A stretch of DNA of 64,000 bases from Ichthyophis bannanicus (GCA_033557465.1 CM066033.1:1246897523-1246961522), one strand, 5' to 3'; counted from the stretch's first letter, positions 11,391 through 23,799 are shown. A program made the numbers and translations. Notes: generated by a model from the sequence alone, not told the origin.

Positions 11391-12090
11391 GGGTATTTGG
11401 AAGTTGATTAGTTTGTGGTCTGACCAGGGTACTGCAGTAATGGACAGCTTAGGGACGTGGGTTGAGGTGATGGTTGACTATGGGGCAAATACCAGATCCA
11501 ATATGCTTCCTTTGTCATGGGTTGGTTCGTTGACTAGTTGCTTGTAACCTAGCTCCTCGAGCGCTTCGCGAAAGGCTGATGCTTGGGTGTCTTGCAGGGC
11601 TGGAAGGTTGAAATCCCCTAGTACCCATGTCGGTGTGCGTGGGTTCTGGGCATTGAGAGCGAGGTCGATTATTGTTGGGAGGTCATCTGGGGAGGTTGAT
11701 GGGGCTCTGTAGAGTAGGATGATGGAGCAGTGCTTGTTGGCTATTGTGATTGTCTTGAGGTGAGATGTGCTGGTGGAGCTAATTTGCTGGAAGTGAAGGT
11801 CTGTCTTGGTGAGGATGAGTACTCCTCCCCCTCTTTGTTGTCTCTATGGCAAGCGTGTATTGTGAAACCGGTGGGTAAGAGTTGGTTGAGGAGGACATTG
11901 CCATCATTGGATAACCATGTCTCTGTGACCAGGAGTATGTCTAGGTCATGGAGGGCTATTGTGTCAGAGATAACTGGCCATTTCTTGCGGATTGATTGCG
12001 CGTTTATAAGTGCGCATTTTAGGCTTTTGGGATGGACACCTCCATCTTGTGTAAGTTTCTTAGTATGTTGGAGTGCAACATGTAGCAAGT
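11391..12090 (-). pseudogene. L2 LINE ORF2: APE endonuclease region, frameshifted
   Basis: From 12088 downward the frame gives SLKCALINAQSIRKKWPVIS and DLDILLVTETWL, the N-terminal NAQSI and (V/T)ETWL motifs of apurinic-like endonucleases in L2/CR1 LINEs (Glu in TETWL is catalytic). The frame closes near 11741. Further pieces (WVLGDFNLPA near 11620, LVNEPTHDKGS near 11520) continue in other frames, so at least one indel and stops separate this domain from the reverse transcriptase. The endonuclease is not functional as it stands. Confidence 0.75.
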
Positions 12091-12323
12091 GGGGGTGAGG
12101 TGTGCGTGTATCTTCCCTTGTTCTGTGGTAGGGAGCACTTGTCCATCTCTTCCCGTGGTACTGTAGGGTTGGTATGTAATTGTGGGAAGGTGATAGAGTC
12201 GTAATGCAACTGAGCCACCCGGAGAGGAGGTAGCAACCAACTATGGCAATGAGGGGGGAGCCATTTGAGGGATTTGAGTGCTTTGGTCAATCGGGCAGGG
12301 AGGTTTGAGCTGTTGCAGGCAGT

Positions 12324-12452
12324 TAGGCAGAGAGGGTCTTGGGGTACAGACAGTTTGCAATGGGGTACAGTACAATTGGCAGTCAGGCGGTTAAGCAGAG
12401 AGGGTCTTGGGGTACAGACAGTTTGCAATGGGGTACAGTACAATTGGCAGCC
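12324..12452 (-). repeat. 68-bp tandem duplication in the L2 leader
   Basis: AGAGGGTCTTGGGGTACAGA recurs at 12331 and 12399. The flanking CAATGGGGTACAGTACAATT recurs with the same 68-bp spacing. It lies between the 140-bp monomers and the endonuclease. Confidence 0.8.
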
Positions 12453-12800
12453 CGTAGCTATTGGAGATATTGGTCTGTCCAGTAGCTTATGATCGGTCCC
12501 TTTGGGGTTGCTGGTGCGGTCTCTACATATATAAGTTTGTGTGAGGTTTACTTACTGGCGGTGTCTGCTTGTTGGTGTTGTATGACCCTCGGAGCTGGCG
12601 GCCGGCGGTGTTGGTGGAGAGCAAGCTCTACACTGGGGGACCTCAAGCTGCAGATTTGCTGAGCGGTTGTAGATGTATCCCTTTAGAGTCACGTCGAACT
12701 CTGAGTGTTCCGTCAGGTTTATTTGGGCGTGGTGGGCCTCCCGCCGTGGGCCACCGCCTAAGGGCCACACCAAAAGGCCCTCAGGCGCGAGTGCGCCTTC

Positions 12801-13207
12801 TGGCACTCCTTTTTGAATTGCAGGGGCTGCCCCGATTGGGCAGCAGGAGCAGGCTGGGGGCGTTCGGAGGCGGCCCGAGGTCGTCAGAGGCTCTCTCCCT
12901 CCTGGGAGAGCTGCAGGGCTGAAGAGGAAGTCGGCGGTGCTGGCGCTCCTTTTTGAATTGCAGGGGCTGCCCTGATTGGATGGCAGGAGCAGGCTAGGGG
13001 CATTCGGAGGTGATCCGAGGTCGTCGGAGGCTCTCTCCCTCCTGGGAGAGCTGCAGGGCCGAAGAGAACGTCGGCGGTGCTGGCGCTCCTTTTTGAATTG
13101 CAGGGGCTGCCCCGATTGGGCGGCAGGAGCAGGCTGGGGGTGTTCAGAGGCGGCCCGAGGTCGTCGGAGGCTCTCTCCCTCCTGGGAGAGCTGCAGGGCC
13201 GAAGAGA
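12801..13207 (-). repeat. Three 140-bp tandem GC-rich monomers at the L2 5' end
   Basis: TTTTGAATTGCAGGGGCTGC begins at 12811, 12951 and 13091, an exact 140-bp period; the third unit is slightly short. Copies differ by a few substitutions and are much more GC-rich than the flanks. The position at the extreme 5' end of a minus-strand L2 resembles the repeated promoter monomers known in some LINEs. Regulatory activity is inference. The long open frames across it on both strands come from base composition and repetition. Confidence 0.85.
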
Positions 13208-13210
13208 TTA

Positions 13211-13988
13211 TATACATTTATTCTTAAGACCAAAGCAGGTTTTAGGCATTTATCTTTGAGCTAGAAATAATATAATATCAGGATTAAAACAGAAGCAGAT
13301 GACGTCTAGTAGTAAAACTGTATGCTAGAGAAAGGATGAAAGCAGTCAGGGAGGAGGCTTTACATTTTCACTGAGCTCTGATTTAATCTGTCGCTTTTCC
13401 TCTCTTACACATCTTACTATGTTCTGAGGTACAGCATGGAATAATGGTTAGTAATACATTCACATTCATATCATAAATCCATTAAAAGGCTGACACACTA
13501 ATATTTTGCTGAATGATTAAGAATCAGACACTGTGTAACTGTAATGAGGCCAAGTTGTATAATTTACTGAGCTGTGTATCAGAGTGATGATCACTTGATG
13601 CGTCTAAATCGACCAATCTGATTATCCTTTTTAACCATAATCTTTAAATTAGTGCTGAGATGAATAGCCAGTATGCTACTCTGCAGATACTGAGTTGGAT
13701 CATAACTCAAGTGGAAAAGGTTTGTTCTAGGTTCTTTTTCTATGACCCCTTTGGTGATTATTGGCTAATACTACTTTCATTATGATCTCATGCAATCATT
13801 TGTAATGACTGTGTATGTCATCCTAAGCAGCAGCCTTATGAAATTTCCCTAAGTGTTTGAGACTGAACTTTTAGACAGAGAAAAGATAGGTGCCGGAGTG
13901 GTAAAGTACATATTGGTAATTTTGTAAATTATTTTCCTCTACATCATACGTGTTTTAGAGATGACAAAAAACCTATTAAATTTGCTAA
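13211..13988. other. Unassigned intron sequence
   Basis: AT-rich DNA with no recognised gene or repeat. Confidence 0.5.
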
Positions 13989-13990
13989 TA

Positions 13991-14210
13991 TACAGGGTGG
14001 CCCAAAAAAAGTGAGAGCATCTCGTAAATTAAAAGCTTAAATAGTTTACTTATTTACCTTTTTTAGCTATACAGCGTCTTTATTTCGACAATTTCCGGTC
14101 GCCCTCTTCTTTTTTTTTTAAATTTGTCAATCGTTTACATCTGTCTCTTTGAATTTTTAAATGACTTATATGCTACGAGATGTTCTCACTCTTTTTGGGC
14201 CACCCTGTAT
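13991..14210. mobile_element. Mariner-type MITE with inverted ends
   Basis: The left end ACAGGGTGGCCCAAAAAAAG and the right end CTTTTTGGGCCACCCTGT are inverted repeats that continue inward (GTGAGAGCATCTCGTA versus TACGAGATGTTCTCAC). TA dinucleotides flank both sides. At about 220 bp with no coding capacity, this is a non-autonomous Tc1/mariner derivative. Confidence 0.88.
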
Positions 14211-14211
14211 A

Positions 14212-14749
14212 TGCTTAAAAAATGCCTACTTCTACATGGTCTGCATGCAGGCATTCCCTTGGTTGTAGTTTGAGCAAAGCTGGTAAAATCATTAACCTTG
14301 GGCTCTCCACTTGTCTGGTCCTTTGGACCTATCTTCAAATTTCATCTAGCAGATGAATTCCTTGCTAAAATATACTGAAGATTTAGGAATTATGAAACAC
14401 TGAAAAATCGGTTAGTGTCTTTTTAGTTGGGAAGAGTGTAGAGTAAAAATTGATCATCAGATATCTAAACCCCCATAAAACATAATGTGAAGTTCCGCAG
14501 TGTTTCACTTTCTCTGATTCTTCCCTTTATTCACCCAATTAGGACATAATTCCAAACTCTCCAAAATGTTGTATTTATGCTGCTGATATCTCTGCAGACT
14601 GGGAAAAAAAATCCTGCCTTATCAATAGAATCTCTTAATTGTTGCTTCAGGATCTGCAGTCGCGTGTAGAAAAATAGGTTAAACATGAATAAAAACTAAA
14701 CTGGCAGCACTGTGTGTTGGAACTCTAAGAATATAAAGTGATGCATGAA
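14212..14749. other. Unassigned intron sequence
   Basis: No coding or repeat signature was recognised. Confidence 0.5.
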
Positions 14750-14789
14750 CCCTTCAATGAATGGAATTATTTATTCCCCTCAGTCTCTG

Positions 14790-14998
14790 TTAAGAAATAT
14801 AGGAGTTGGGGTATGGATTCATTATGCATACCCAAGTTTAATTTTCCTGTTTAATGTATACCCAAGTTATTATACCTGTTTCACTGTAAGCACAAATCAC
14901 GAAATTGAGATGTGCAACTCTTATGTTCATTGTAAACCGCACTGATGTCGAATAGCGCGGTATAAAAGAGACTGCAAATAAATAAATAAATAAATAAG
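14790..14998 (+). mobile_element. L2 3'-end fragment
   Basis: The sequence ends GTAAACCGCACTGATGTCG, then GCGCGGTATAAAAGAG and (AAAT)n, the L2 3' signature seen elsewhere in the window. The left boundary is uncertain and no coding sequence is retained. Confidence 0.65.
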
Positions 14999-15169
14999 TA
15001 AATCTTTACTCATTTTATGGCAGCAGCAAGGCATGCCTTTTGAAAGTTACAGTTAGTCTGTGAAATGCATCTATTTCTTGGTTTGTTCTGTTTTTAAATC
15101 TGAAAACCAATTATGCATATTTTGGTCATTAGCATTCGGTGAGTTTTCGGAGATATTTAAACTACAAGT

Positions 15170-15570
15170 AGTCTAGAATGTAGCTGCTTGAGCAATTTTT
15201 GGACTTCCCCGTCTAGCAGAACTACTTTGGCTTCCAGTGGTCAGCTCAATGCTGTTGAAAAAAATTCAGGTTTCACAGGTGTAGCTCTCTAAGAATATGT
15301 CATGAGCAAGAGTGTTCTCAGTTGTGTTCCCACAATTAAATTATGCCCTTAGAACTGAGGAACATTTCAGATTATTTGATTATCCTGCATTTAGGAAGGG
15401 CACAAATGTGTAGTTTTCCCTTTTGGATAATGTTACAAGTGGAGAGAAATTCATTTTGCTTCCTTCCTGATCATGCTACTTTATTTTGTTTTTTACGTTT
15501 AATAATAGAATTAGAATGTAGAGGTGAGAGAGTCTGGTTATCATAACATTTAATTTCCTGTTTGTTCAAT
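15170..15570 (+). mobile_element. Degraded LINE C-terminal fragment
   Basis: The plus-strand reading passes NVAA, AIFGLPRLAELLWLPV and a later LNYALRTEEHFRLFDYPAFRKG. These follow the layout of the L2/CR1 C-terminal region (LHWLPV block, then ALRT/ST block). Stops interrupt it, and assignment rests on short motifs. Confidence 0.35.
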
Positions 15571-16299
15571 GAGTTATGAAACTGGGAGTAATGAAGAGAG
15601 ACTTTTGTAGAGGGTAAGATTATTTAAAGAATACACTGTAGTTCAAAAAATTAAAAAAAGGATTTTAAGACATCAAAGGATCCTTAATAGAATTATGTGC
15701 AGAGATTAGGGAGAGTTTAAAATTTTTAAGGATTGATAAGTGAGCATGATGTGAAGCATATGGGTTGAATAGGGAAGTAGTGGGAGGAGGAATATAGCTG
15801 AGGTTTGAGTAGAAGGAAGTGGTTTGCGGTGTGAGTTGGAAGAGTACGAGACAGTAAATGGAACTTTATTTTTGTGAGGATTTTTTTTTATCCATTGTAT
15901 TATTGCCTTATTTACGATTGTGGTCAACATTACTGGCGCCCTTGCAATTCAACCCCATGATGACCAATATCTCCTGAAAAAGAAAATGGGCAGTGAAATG
16001 GCTTTGGACTATATATGCATACATATCTGACATACAGAAAAATCAAATAAAACAAGACCAATTAAAAAAGGAAATAGTATAAAAACGTGGACATTGCCAG
16101 GATGAGATTATTCACAAACAAAACTCCAACTATCAGTAATACCTAAAATGTTCAAAGTATTATTGAATTACCAACACCAACCCTTCCCAAAATAACTAAA
16201 TATAAGTAAATTTCTTTTTGTCAGATGGGACCAAGGGAGATTAGAAAATTGCTCTAACCACACCAGATGGCAACATCCATTTTATTCAAGTTTCAAAAG
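15571..16299. other. Unassigned intron sequence
   Basis: AT-rich with no recognised gene. Confidence 0.45.
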
Positions 16300-16592
16300 A
16301 CTGCGTATTAGCATTTAAAAGGACTTAACTTAATATTGATGAAAAACGTATTCAGTAACGTGGCAGAACACAGTCCTCTGTGAATAAGGCACGACGTGCA
16401 CGTTTCGGAAACAATTCCTGTATCAAGTGCAATGCTCTTCAATCTGTGTAGACCGAACCACCATATCCCTAAGATTAGCACCACGGGTAAATGCTATACG
16501 TAAAGGTTTATTAAAACAGGGATGTAATTCCAAGATGTGCCAATGTTTTCTCATTATCCTGACAACATCAGGACTCAATTGCTACCCTTTAT

Positions 16593-17190
16593 ATGGCTGA
16601 TTTCGAAGAACAATTTCTGTACAAATCAAATCATTTTGAGCATGTCGTGTTTTGGAAGCGGTTTTTAGATGATATATTTTTTCTATGGAGGGGGAGCCAT
16701 CTGGCTTTGGATGAATTTCTCTCATGGCTTAATGAACAAAAATCTAATTTGACTTTTACGGCACATATTGCTGAACATCACATTGAGTTTCTTGATATGA
16801 CTATTATTAAGGAGGATGGGGGATTTTGTACAACATTGTTCCGAAAAAGTGTTCAGCGCAATAGTTTATTGCATTATAAAAGTTTCCATCCTGGGCCACT
16901 ACGTAGGGGCTTACCATATGGACAATTTCTATGCCTCCGTCGCCTCTGTTAATCGTTGGGGGATTTTCGATATAATGCTAAGGATTTATGTTCTCACTTG
17001 GCACAGCGCAGTTATCCGCATAAAGTGATCCGTACAGCATACCTTCAAGCCTTATATGTGCATCGGGATTGGCTAATGGATGAGGTACCTGGAGGAGGAC
17101 GTTCGGATGAATCCTTGGAGGCTTTGGTGGGTACATTGCCGTATTCTACTTTGAGTCCTGATGTTGTTAGGATAATGAGGAAACATTAGC
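16593..17190 (+). pseudogene. Penelope-like reverse transcriptase C-terminal half
   Basis: The frame opens with EEQFLYKS, then VVFWKRFLDDIFFLWRG, in which FLDD is the catalytic motif. This is followed by LTFTAHIAEHHIEFLDMTII, the conserved FLD(M/V) segment after the palm, and YRKS-like FRKSVQRNSLLHY. A frameshift near 16950 moves the reading to RSYPHKVIRTAYLQAL and VVRIMRKH. The fingers and N-terminus are missing, so the copy is 5'-truncated and inactive. These enzymes are related to telomerase. Confidence 0.8.
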
Positions 17191-17700
17191 ACATCTTGGA
17201 GTTACATCCCTGTTTTAATAAACCTTTACGTATAGCATTTACCCGTGGTGCTAATCTTAGGGATATGGTGGTTCGGTCTACCCCTCTATTGGACTGACCC
17301 TGTGTACCCCCTGTACAGGGAGTTGGACATACCTGCTGTGGTGCTTGTGCCTACTGTGCCTCAACCTTACAGGGGAAGGAATGGATCAACCCAGGGACGG
17401 GACGGACTTTCTACCAAAAGTGGAATACGGATTGTGGATCGTCCCATGTGGTATATCTCTTGCAATGTCCGTGCCCTTTATTGTATGTTGGGCGGACATC
17501 CTGGGTTATGAGGATTCGTTTGGGGGAGCATGCTTCTCGAGTGTGGAACCAGGTATCCTCTGCTCCAATTGTGGAACACTGCCTGCAGTATAATCATGAG
17601 TTTTCTCACTTGAATTGGACAATAATCGATCATGTCCCCCTGAATCCTCGGGGGGGGGGGGGGGGGGGGCGATCGTGTAGCCTTGCTACAATGATGTGAG
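17191..17700 (+). pseudogene. Penelope-like GIY-YIG endonuclease remnant
   Basis: After an in-frame stop the reading continues through NLRDMVVRSTPL and a Cys-rich linker to VVYLLQCPCPLLYVGRTSWV (about 17445-17505). This is the GIY-YIG core (VYLL... YVGRT), followed by RIRLGEHASRVW with the catalytic Arg and His context. A 20-G run at 17650-17669 and frameshifts follow. The domain nicks target DNA in intact Penelope elements. Confidence 0.8.
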
Positions 17701-17953
17701 CAATCCTGGATCTTTCGACTTAACACTGTGGTCCCCCTCGGATTGAACAAAGAAATTGATTGGGCAAGTCTTTGTTAAACCTCATCTATGACGCGGTAGG
17801 GTTCCCCTGATTCTGTGGGGGTTTCCCTGCTGATTGATTGGATCTTTGTTGTGAGTGATGGCTGCTTGTGGCCAATAGGAACATCTCTTCCGGTGAAATA
17901 ATCCGAGTGAAAAACTTGGCGTTTTTTGGCGGTTTACACAGATTGAAGAGCAT

Positions 17954-19341
<1,388 letters not shown>

Positions 19342-19344
19342 CAT

Positions 19345-19475
19345 TGCTTTGGCCAATTTATAAATGTAAACTCTCCAGGGACAGGGAAATACCTACTCTA
19401 CCTGATTGTAATATGCCTTGAATGATTTCTGGAAACGCATGAGCTACTGTAAATAAGAATAATAAAAATTTTTAA
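19345..19475 (+). mobile_element. SINE 3'-end fragment
   Basis: The segment TGTAAACTCTCCAGGGACAGG, CTACCTGATTGTAATATGCC and CATGAGCTACTGTAAATAAG resembles the 3' half of the SINE at 30965-31188 (GATTGTAAGC...GGACAGG...CCTGTACCTGGATGTAACTC). Confidence 0.45.
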
Positions 19476-19867
19476 AAAAAGTATTTACCTTGACATATGA
19501 AGGCTACCATACTTAATGCCTAGACTCCTGCTGCCAATCCTATGAGTCATACAGGTTCCAGAGAATAGATGAAAATTTGGCAGCCTTGAAAGATTCAGTA
19601 CTTCTGAAGCAGGCATGGCAGCTCTGATACACAGCTGTAAGGGGCACAGAAAAGACTGACATTGGAAATTGATATATGAAATATTGTATGGTTGACCTGA
19701 ATAGTACATCTGGTATATTTCCATAAAATAAGTACCTTGAAAGATTAGAAGGAATGCCTCTTAATTGCATAAGAGAAGTAAAAAGTGAAATTATGAAATC
19801 AGTTTAGAGGAGTGTTCTGGTAGAGGCTGTGATTGGATAAGTACGCATTAGAAAATGATATATCCTA
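19476..19867. other. Unassigned intron sequence
   Basis: No gene or repeat recognised. Confidence 0.45.
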
Positions 19868-20274
19868 ATCTCCAGGAACAAGCAGGAATGTAGTCTTCAC
19901 ATATGGGTATCGTCGGTACTGACGGAGGCTGCGCGGGAATGCTCCCCAACGTCCAATAGGAAAGCTTTTGGGAGCATCCCACAGCGATTGCGTGCTGTCT
20001 TCCCGCCTTTCCCAACTGTCCCTCTCCAGTTCTTCATTTTCCGCGGAGCCGACAGGTCGCACATCCTGTCATCGCAGAAAAAAAATTCCTTTCTATTCTT
20101 TTTTGTGGTCGCGTCTGCCTTCCCTCGATGCTACACAGGTACCGCCTGTTCTTCTTTCTTTTTTTCTAAAAAAAAAAAAAAACCCCAAACCTTTCTTTCT
20201 GGAGTCTTTCCAGTAATTTTCTACTCGGGTGCCACGTGCCATTTTGGGCACTAGGCCCAACTTTTTCCTTCAAA

Positions 20275-21754
20275 ATGGAAAAACCCGCTTCGGGTTTTAA
20301 AATGTGTTCTAAGTGTGGCGGTACAATCTCCGTCACTGACACCCATGAGTGGTGCCTCAAATGTTTAGGTCCTGACCATTCTATTTCAGAATGTGTTGCC
20401 TGTGGGATGATGTCGAAAAGGGGCCGGCAAAACCAAGCTGCTAAACTTACCACCCTTTTTCCCTCCGATTCAGCCTCCGTGGCATCGACGTCTTCCAGGG
20501 CTTCGTATTCCTTCCATGGATCTCAGGTAACTAAACATAAATTTAGCCGGTCCTCAAAGGGTAGATCTCCTTCTAGACATCGAGATGCCTCTGGCATTGC
20601 CCTTGAGGGACTTTCACTGGCAAAATTGCCTCGGCAGGAGGCTTTGGCTTCCAAAGCACTAACGGGGCCCCAGGATGTTCTCGAGGCTTCAACCTCGGCA
20701 GAACTACAGGTGCCATGCTCTGGGGTGACGGCCACTTCATCCGGCACTGATACCCAAGCATCGGCAGCGTCAATAAACCAGAGATTCTTGGCTATTGAAC
20801 ACAGTCTGGCGGCTCTTCTCATGGCCTCGATGCCCCTGAAACCGCTTCAGACAATTCAACAGGTACTGGCACCGACTCCACTGCTGGCACCGACTGCATC
20901 GACATCGGCAGGTATTCTACCAGGACTAAGTCATGCTTCTCTATCTGGCATCGACAAGTCTGTACTGGACCACTCCAATGCCGACTTCGATCGGTACCGG
21001 TACCGTGCCTTGCACGATCACCCGGATCGGAGATACTTCGAATCGTCAGATGAGTCTGAAGACTCTGAAAGCTCTGCCGATACCAGAGTACTTCTTCCTG
21101 AGGATGATTCTTCTCCTCAGCGTTGGATGTCTCCACCAGAGGATATGTCCTTTCAGGAGTTTATCCGAGATGTGGTTCAAGGTCTTTCCATCACAGTGGC
21201 TCCTGAAAAAGAGCCTAGGGCAAAGGAATTAGAAATCCTACAATACCCTAAAGCTCCCAAGGAGGCAGCTACCTTATCTATTCATGGGATCTTGCATGAT
21301 CTCATGTTAAGGATGTGGGAAACACCTCTAACCACATCTCCTCACTCTAAGACTCGACACCATGTATCGAGTTCCTCCTTGTCCTGGGTTTCAGAAGACT
21401 CAATTACCACACCATTCTATGGAGGTGGAATCAGCCATGAGAAGGATAAAGAGTGCAAAGAGGCATGCATCTAATCCTCCAGGGCGTGAGTGTAGGACTC
21501 CTGACGCCTTTGGACGTCGAACCTTCCAGGCTTCCATGCTTTCTGCTAGGATCAGTTCCTATATTTTGTATATGGGAATGTTCCTTAAAGAGGTCACAGG
21601 AGATTTAGAGCTTATGAGCCCTCTCCTTCCTGATGATAAAAGGCAAGATTATCTTGCCCTTGTCAAACATGCTCATGATGTTTCCAAGTTTGTGAATCGT
21701 GCAGCCTTTGACTTCTTTGAGTGCATAAGCAGAACCTCTGCCATTTTGCCATAG
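20275..21754 (+). pseudogene. DIRS element A Gag-like ORF, frameshifted
   Basis: The start is the first ATG after the leader, MEKPASGFK, shared with element D. An N-terminal Cys-rich zone (CSKCGG... WCLKCLGPDHS... CVACG) could bind zinc and nucleic acid. A Ser-rich middle and an acidic stretch follow (ESSDESEDSESSAD near residues 262-275), then SPPEDMSFQEFIRDVVQGLS, conserved between the copies. The frame closes at 21474 because of an indel near 21350. The proper continuation (YRVPPCPGFQKTQLPHHSM, then FGRRTFQASMLSARISSY) lies in another frame to 21754. DIRS first ORFs are thought to be Gag equivalents. No typical retroviral domains are seen. Confidence 0.8.
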
Positions 21755-23640
21755 GTGCACGTAGGATTGGCTGGCTCCAGGCATCTGACTTGGAAATTTG
21801 GGTACAGGACAAAGTAGGAAATATTCCTTGCACAGGAGAAAATCTCTTTGGCAAGAATTGGCAAGAAAAAGCTAATGAGATAGATGCTGACAATATCACT
21901 TTGGATAGATTGTCTAAATCTACAGCTGATCCTGTGAGGAAAAAATCCTCTAAGAAACCATTCTTCAGTAAGAAGAAGTTTTATCCCTCCTATACCCAGC
22001 AGGGGCATCGTTTAGGTCAGTCTTCCCAAAAGGGACAGCAGCAACAACATAGGCAAAGAAAGACAAAAGCAGCTAAGCCTCAACCGGCTCAGCAGACTCA
22101 GCCTCCACAGGAGCTTTGACTCCTCTCTAGAGAACTTTGCTTTCCTGGCCCTGAATGGCCCAGAACCCTCCACCATCCCAGGAAGGTTTTGTCATTTTGC
22201 CCCCATATGGGGTCAGATAACAGCAGAAAATTGGACTCTATCTATTGTAAGAGAGGGGTACAAGCTTCATTTCCTCAGCATGCCCCCTCCTACGATGGTA
22301 AGACAGTTCAATTCTCAGACCTCTCTCAATGACTGGTTAGGTCAAGAGGTCACTGTGCTCCTTCCTCAAGGGGCAATAGAAGAGATACCCATTCCCCAAC
22401 AGGGTGTGCAGGGTTTACGCCCCCTATTTCCTTATTCCAAAGAAAACAGGAGGACACAGACCTATTGTAGACCTCAGAGAATTGAACAAATTCCTGTTCA
22501 AAGTTCAAAATGATTTCTCTAGGAACTCTGCTGCCATGCCTTCAAAGTCAGGATTGGCTTTGTTCTCTAGATCTCAAGGATGTGTACAGTCATGTTCTCA
22601 TCCATCCAACTCGCCAAAAGTTCCTTCGCTTTCTGTTTTGAAGGGAAACACTACCAATACAGGGTTCTTCCTTTTGGCCTGGCCTCTGCACCAAGGGTGT
22701 TCACAAAATGCATGGCTGTGGTGGCAGCATTTTTCCCGCACCCTGGGAATATTCGTCTTCCCTTACTTACACGACTGGCTCATTCGAGCCCCTTAAGAGC
22801 CAGAGGCCAGGGTTGCTCTCTCTCGCACAATGCGCATCCTTCAGTATTTGGGACTTGTCATAAACCGCTCAAAATCCAACCTTGCTCCCACTCAATCCCT
22901 AGAGTTTATAGGAGCTCTGCTGGATACCAGACAGACAAAGGCCTTTCTTCCACAGCCCCGCTGCCTTCGCATTGTGCAGTTAGCTTCCCAAGCAGTGCTA
23001 AAACCTCACCTCACTGCTCGGGAAGTGCTACAGTTGCTAGGCCACATGGCATCCGCCGTGCATGTGGTTCCTTATGCTCGCCTCCATATGAGGGCAGCCC
23101 AGTGGACTTTATCCACTCAGTGGACTCCGGCGTCAGGTTGCCTGTCAGGCAAAATAGTAAACTCAGATCGCCTTATTTTGGCCCTCCAATGGTGGTAGTC
23201 ACCCCAAAATCTTTTAGTGGGGTCTCCTTTTCAGCAACCCCCACCCCAAGCCACTCTAACAACAGATGCTTCACAGGTTTGTTGGGGAGCCCACCTGCAA
23301 GGCCTCTCTACCCAGGGTACCTGGACTCCACAGGAGGCCTATCTCCATATCAATCTCCTGGAACTCAGAGCAATCTTCCTTGCTCTTCGAGTATTCCACA
23401 CCCAGCTTAGCTACAAGACAAGTCTAGTTCAAATGGACAATCAAGTAGCCATGTTCTTTGTGAACAAGCAGGGCGGAACAGGCTCTCTGTCGCTCTGCAA
23501 CGAAGCTTTGCGACTATGGGCCCTCACCAGAGAGCATCAGATTCATCTCCTGGCAGTGTATCTTCCAGGCAGCCAAAACTCTTGGGCAGACAGACTCAGT
23601 CGAGTTCTGCTTCCACACGCCAGTTGGGAAAGGCGGGAAG
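21755..23640 (+). pseudogene. DIRS element A pol remnant (RT and RNase H)
   Basis: Gag C-terminal pieces (WLQASDLEIWVQDKVG) run on to 22119. RT starts with IPGRFCHFAP-type sequence near 22175. Palm blocks appear as YRVLPFGLASAPRVFTKCMA (about 22660-22720), but the catalytic YLDDWL has become YLHDWLIRAP at 22750-22790. Connection LEFIGALLDTRQTKAFL and GHMASAVHVVPYARLHM follow. RNase H blocks are TTDASQVCWGAHLQGL (from 23250), LLELRAIFLALRVF, VQMDNQVAMFFVNKQGGTGS and WADRLSRVLLPH, with all four acidic positions visible. Frameshifts at about 22440, 22520 and 22830 break the RT. Confidence 0.82.
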
Positions 23641-23799
23641 GCAGCACGCAGGTGCTCTGGGATGTTTCCCAAAAGCTTTCTTATTTGACGCTGGGGAGCA
23701 TTCACGCGCAGGCTCCTTCGGTACCGACAATACCCTATATGTGAAGACTAAATTCCTGCTGTTCACGGAGATCACCTGTTACAGGTGAGTAACTATGCT
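23618..23799 (+). repeat. DIRS element A 3' inverted terminal repeat
   Basis: CCCAAAAGCTTTCTTATTTG, GCTGGGGAGCATTCACGCGC and CCTATATGTGAAGACTAAAT are reverse complements of the element's 5' segments near 19880-20010. The final CACCTGTTACAGGTGAGTAA is the characteristic 3' tip. Confidence 0.85.

Larger units (their letters stand above)
8950..13210 (-). mobile_element. Long L2-clade LINE, nearly full length
   Basis: The 3' end is at about 8950-9010 with the TTTATTTATTTATATACCGCG signature (reverse of a TATATAAATAAATAAA tail). Reading leftward from 13.2 kb, the order is tandem 5' monomers, a leader, an APE-type endonuclease (frameshifted), reverse transcriptase and a C-terminal domain. No 5' truncation is evident, so this may be a complete but mutated copy. 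It lies opposite to MYO6 transcription. Confidence 0.85.
16300..17953 (+). mobile_element. Penelope-like element with inverted partial copy at its left
   Basis: A plus-strand fragment runs from RT to GIY-YIG endonuclease and a 3' untranslated part (16593-17953). To its left, 16432-16583 is the reverse complement of two separate parts of it: 17150-17281 and 17937-17953. The region continues left to about 16380 as unpaired 3'-UTR-like sequence (CACGTTTCGGAAACAATTCC). Inverted, partly deleted flanking copies are a known habit of Penelope elements. A Tc1 relic cuts the 3' end. Confidence 0.8.
19868..23799 (+). mobile_element. DIRS element A, both terminal repeats, recombinase deleted
   Basis: The 5' end is ATCTCCAGGAACAAGCAGGA and the 3' end is CAGGTGAGTAACTATGCT. 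The 5' repeat (to about 20050) and 3' repeat (23618-23799) are inverted copies of each other. Between them lie gag, RT and RNase H, and then the sequence jumps from the RNase H motif WADRLSRVLLPH straight into the 3' repeat. The recombinase and internal complementary region are absent, so A is non-autonomous. Flanks CCTA and TTGTTG show no target duplication. Confidence 0.9.

Noticed and set aside
12801..13207. CRISPR-like array
   Set aside because: The 140-bp units are contiguous tandem repeats without spacers, at the end of a LINE in a vertebrate intron.
12552..13217. 221-codon open frame on the minus strand
   Set aside because: It lies across three 140-bp GC-rich tandem monomers and is repetitive in sequence; open frames on both strands there are explained by repetition and composition.
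20275..21474. Host Ser-rich zinc-finger gene
   Set aside because: The same ORF type with matching Cys pattern and C-terminal blocks occurs in every DIRS copy here, between the terminal repeat and RT, so it is the element's Gag-like ORF.
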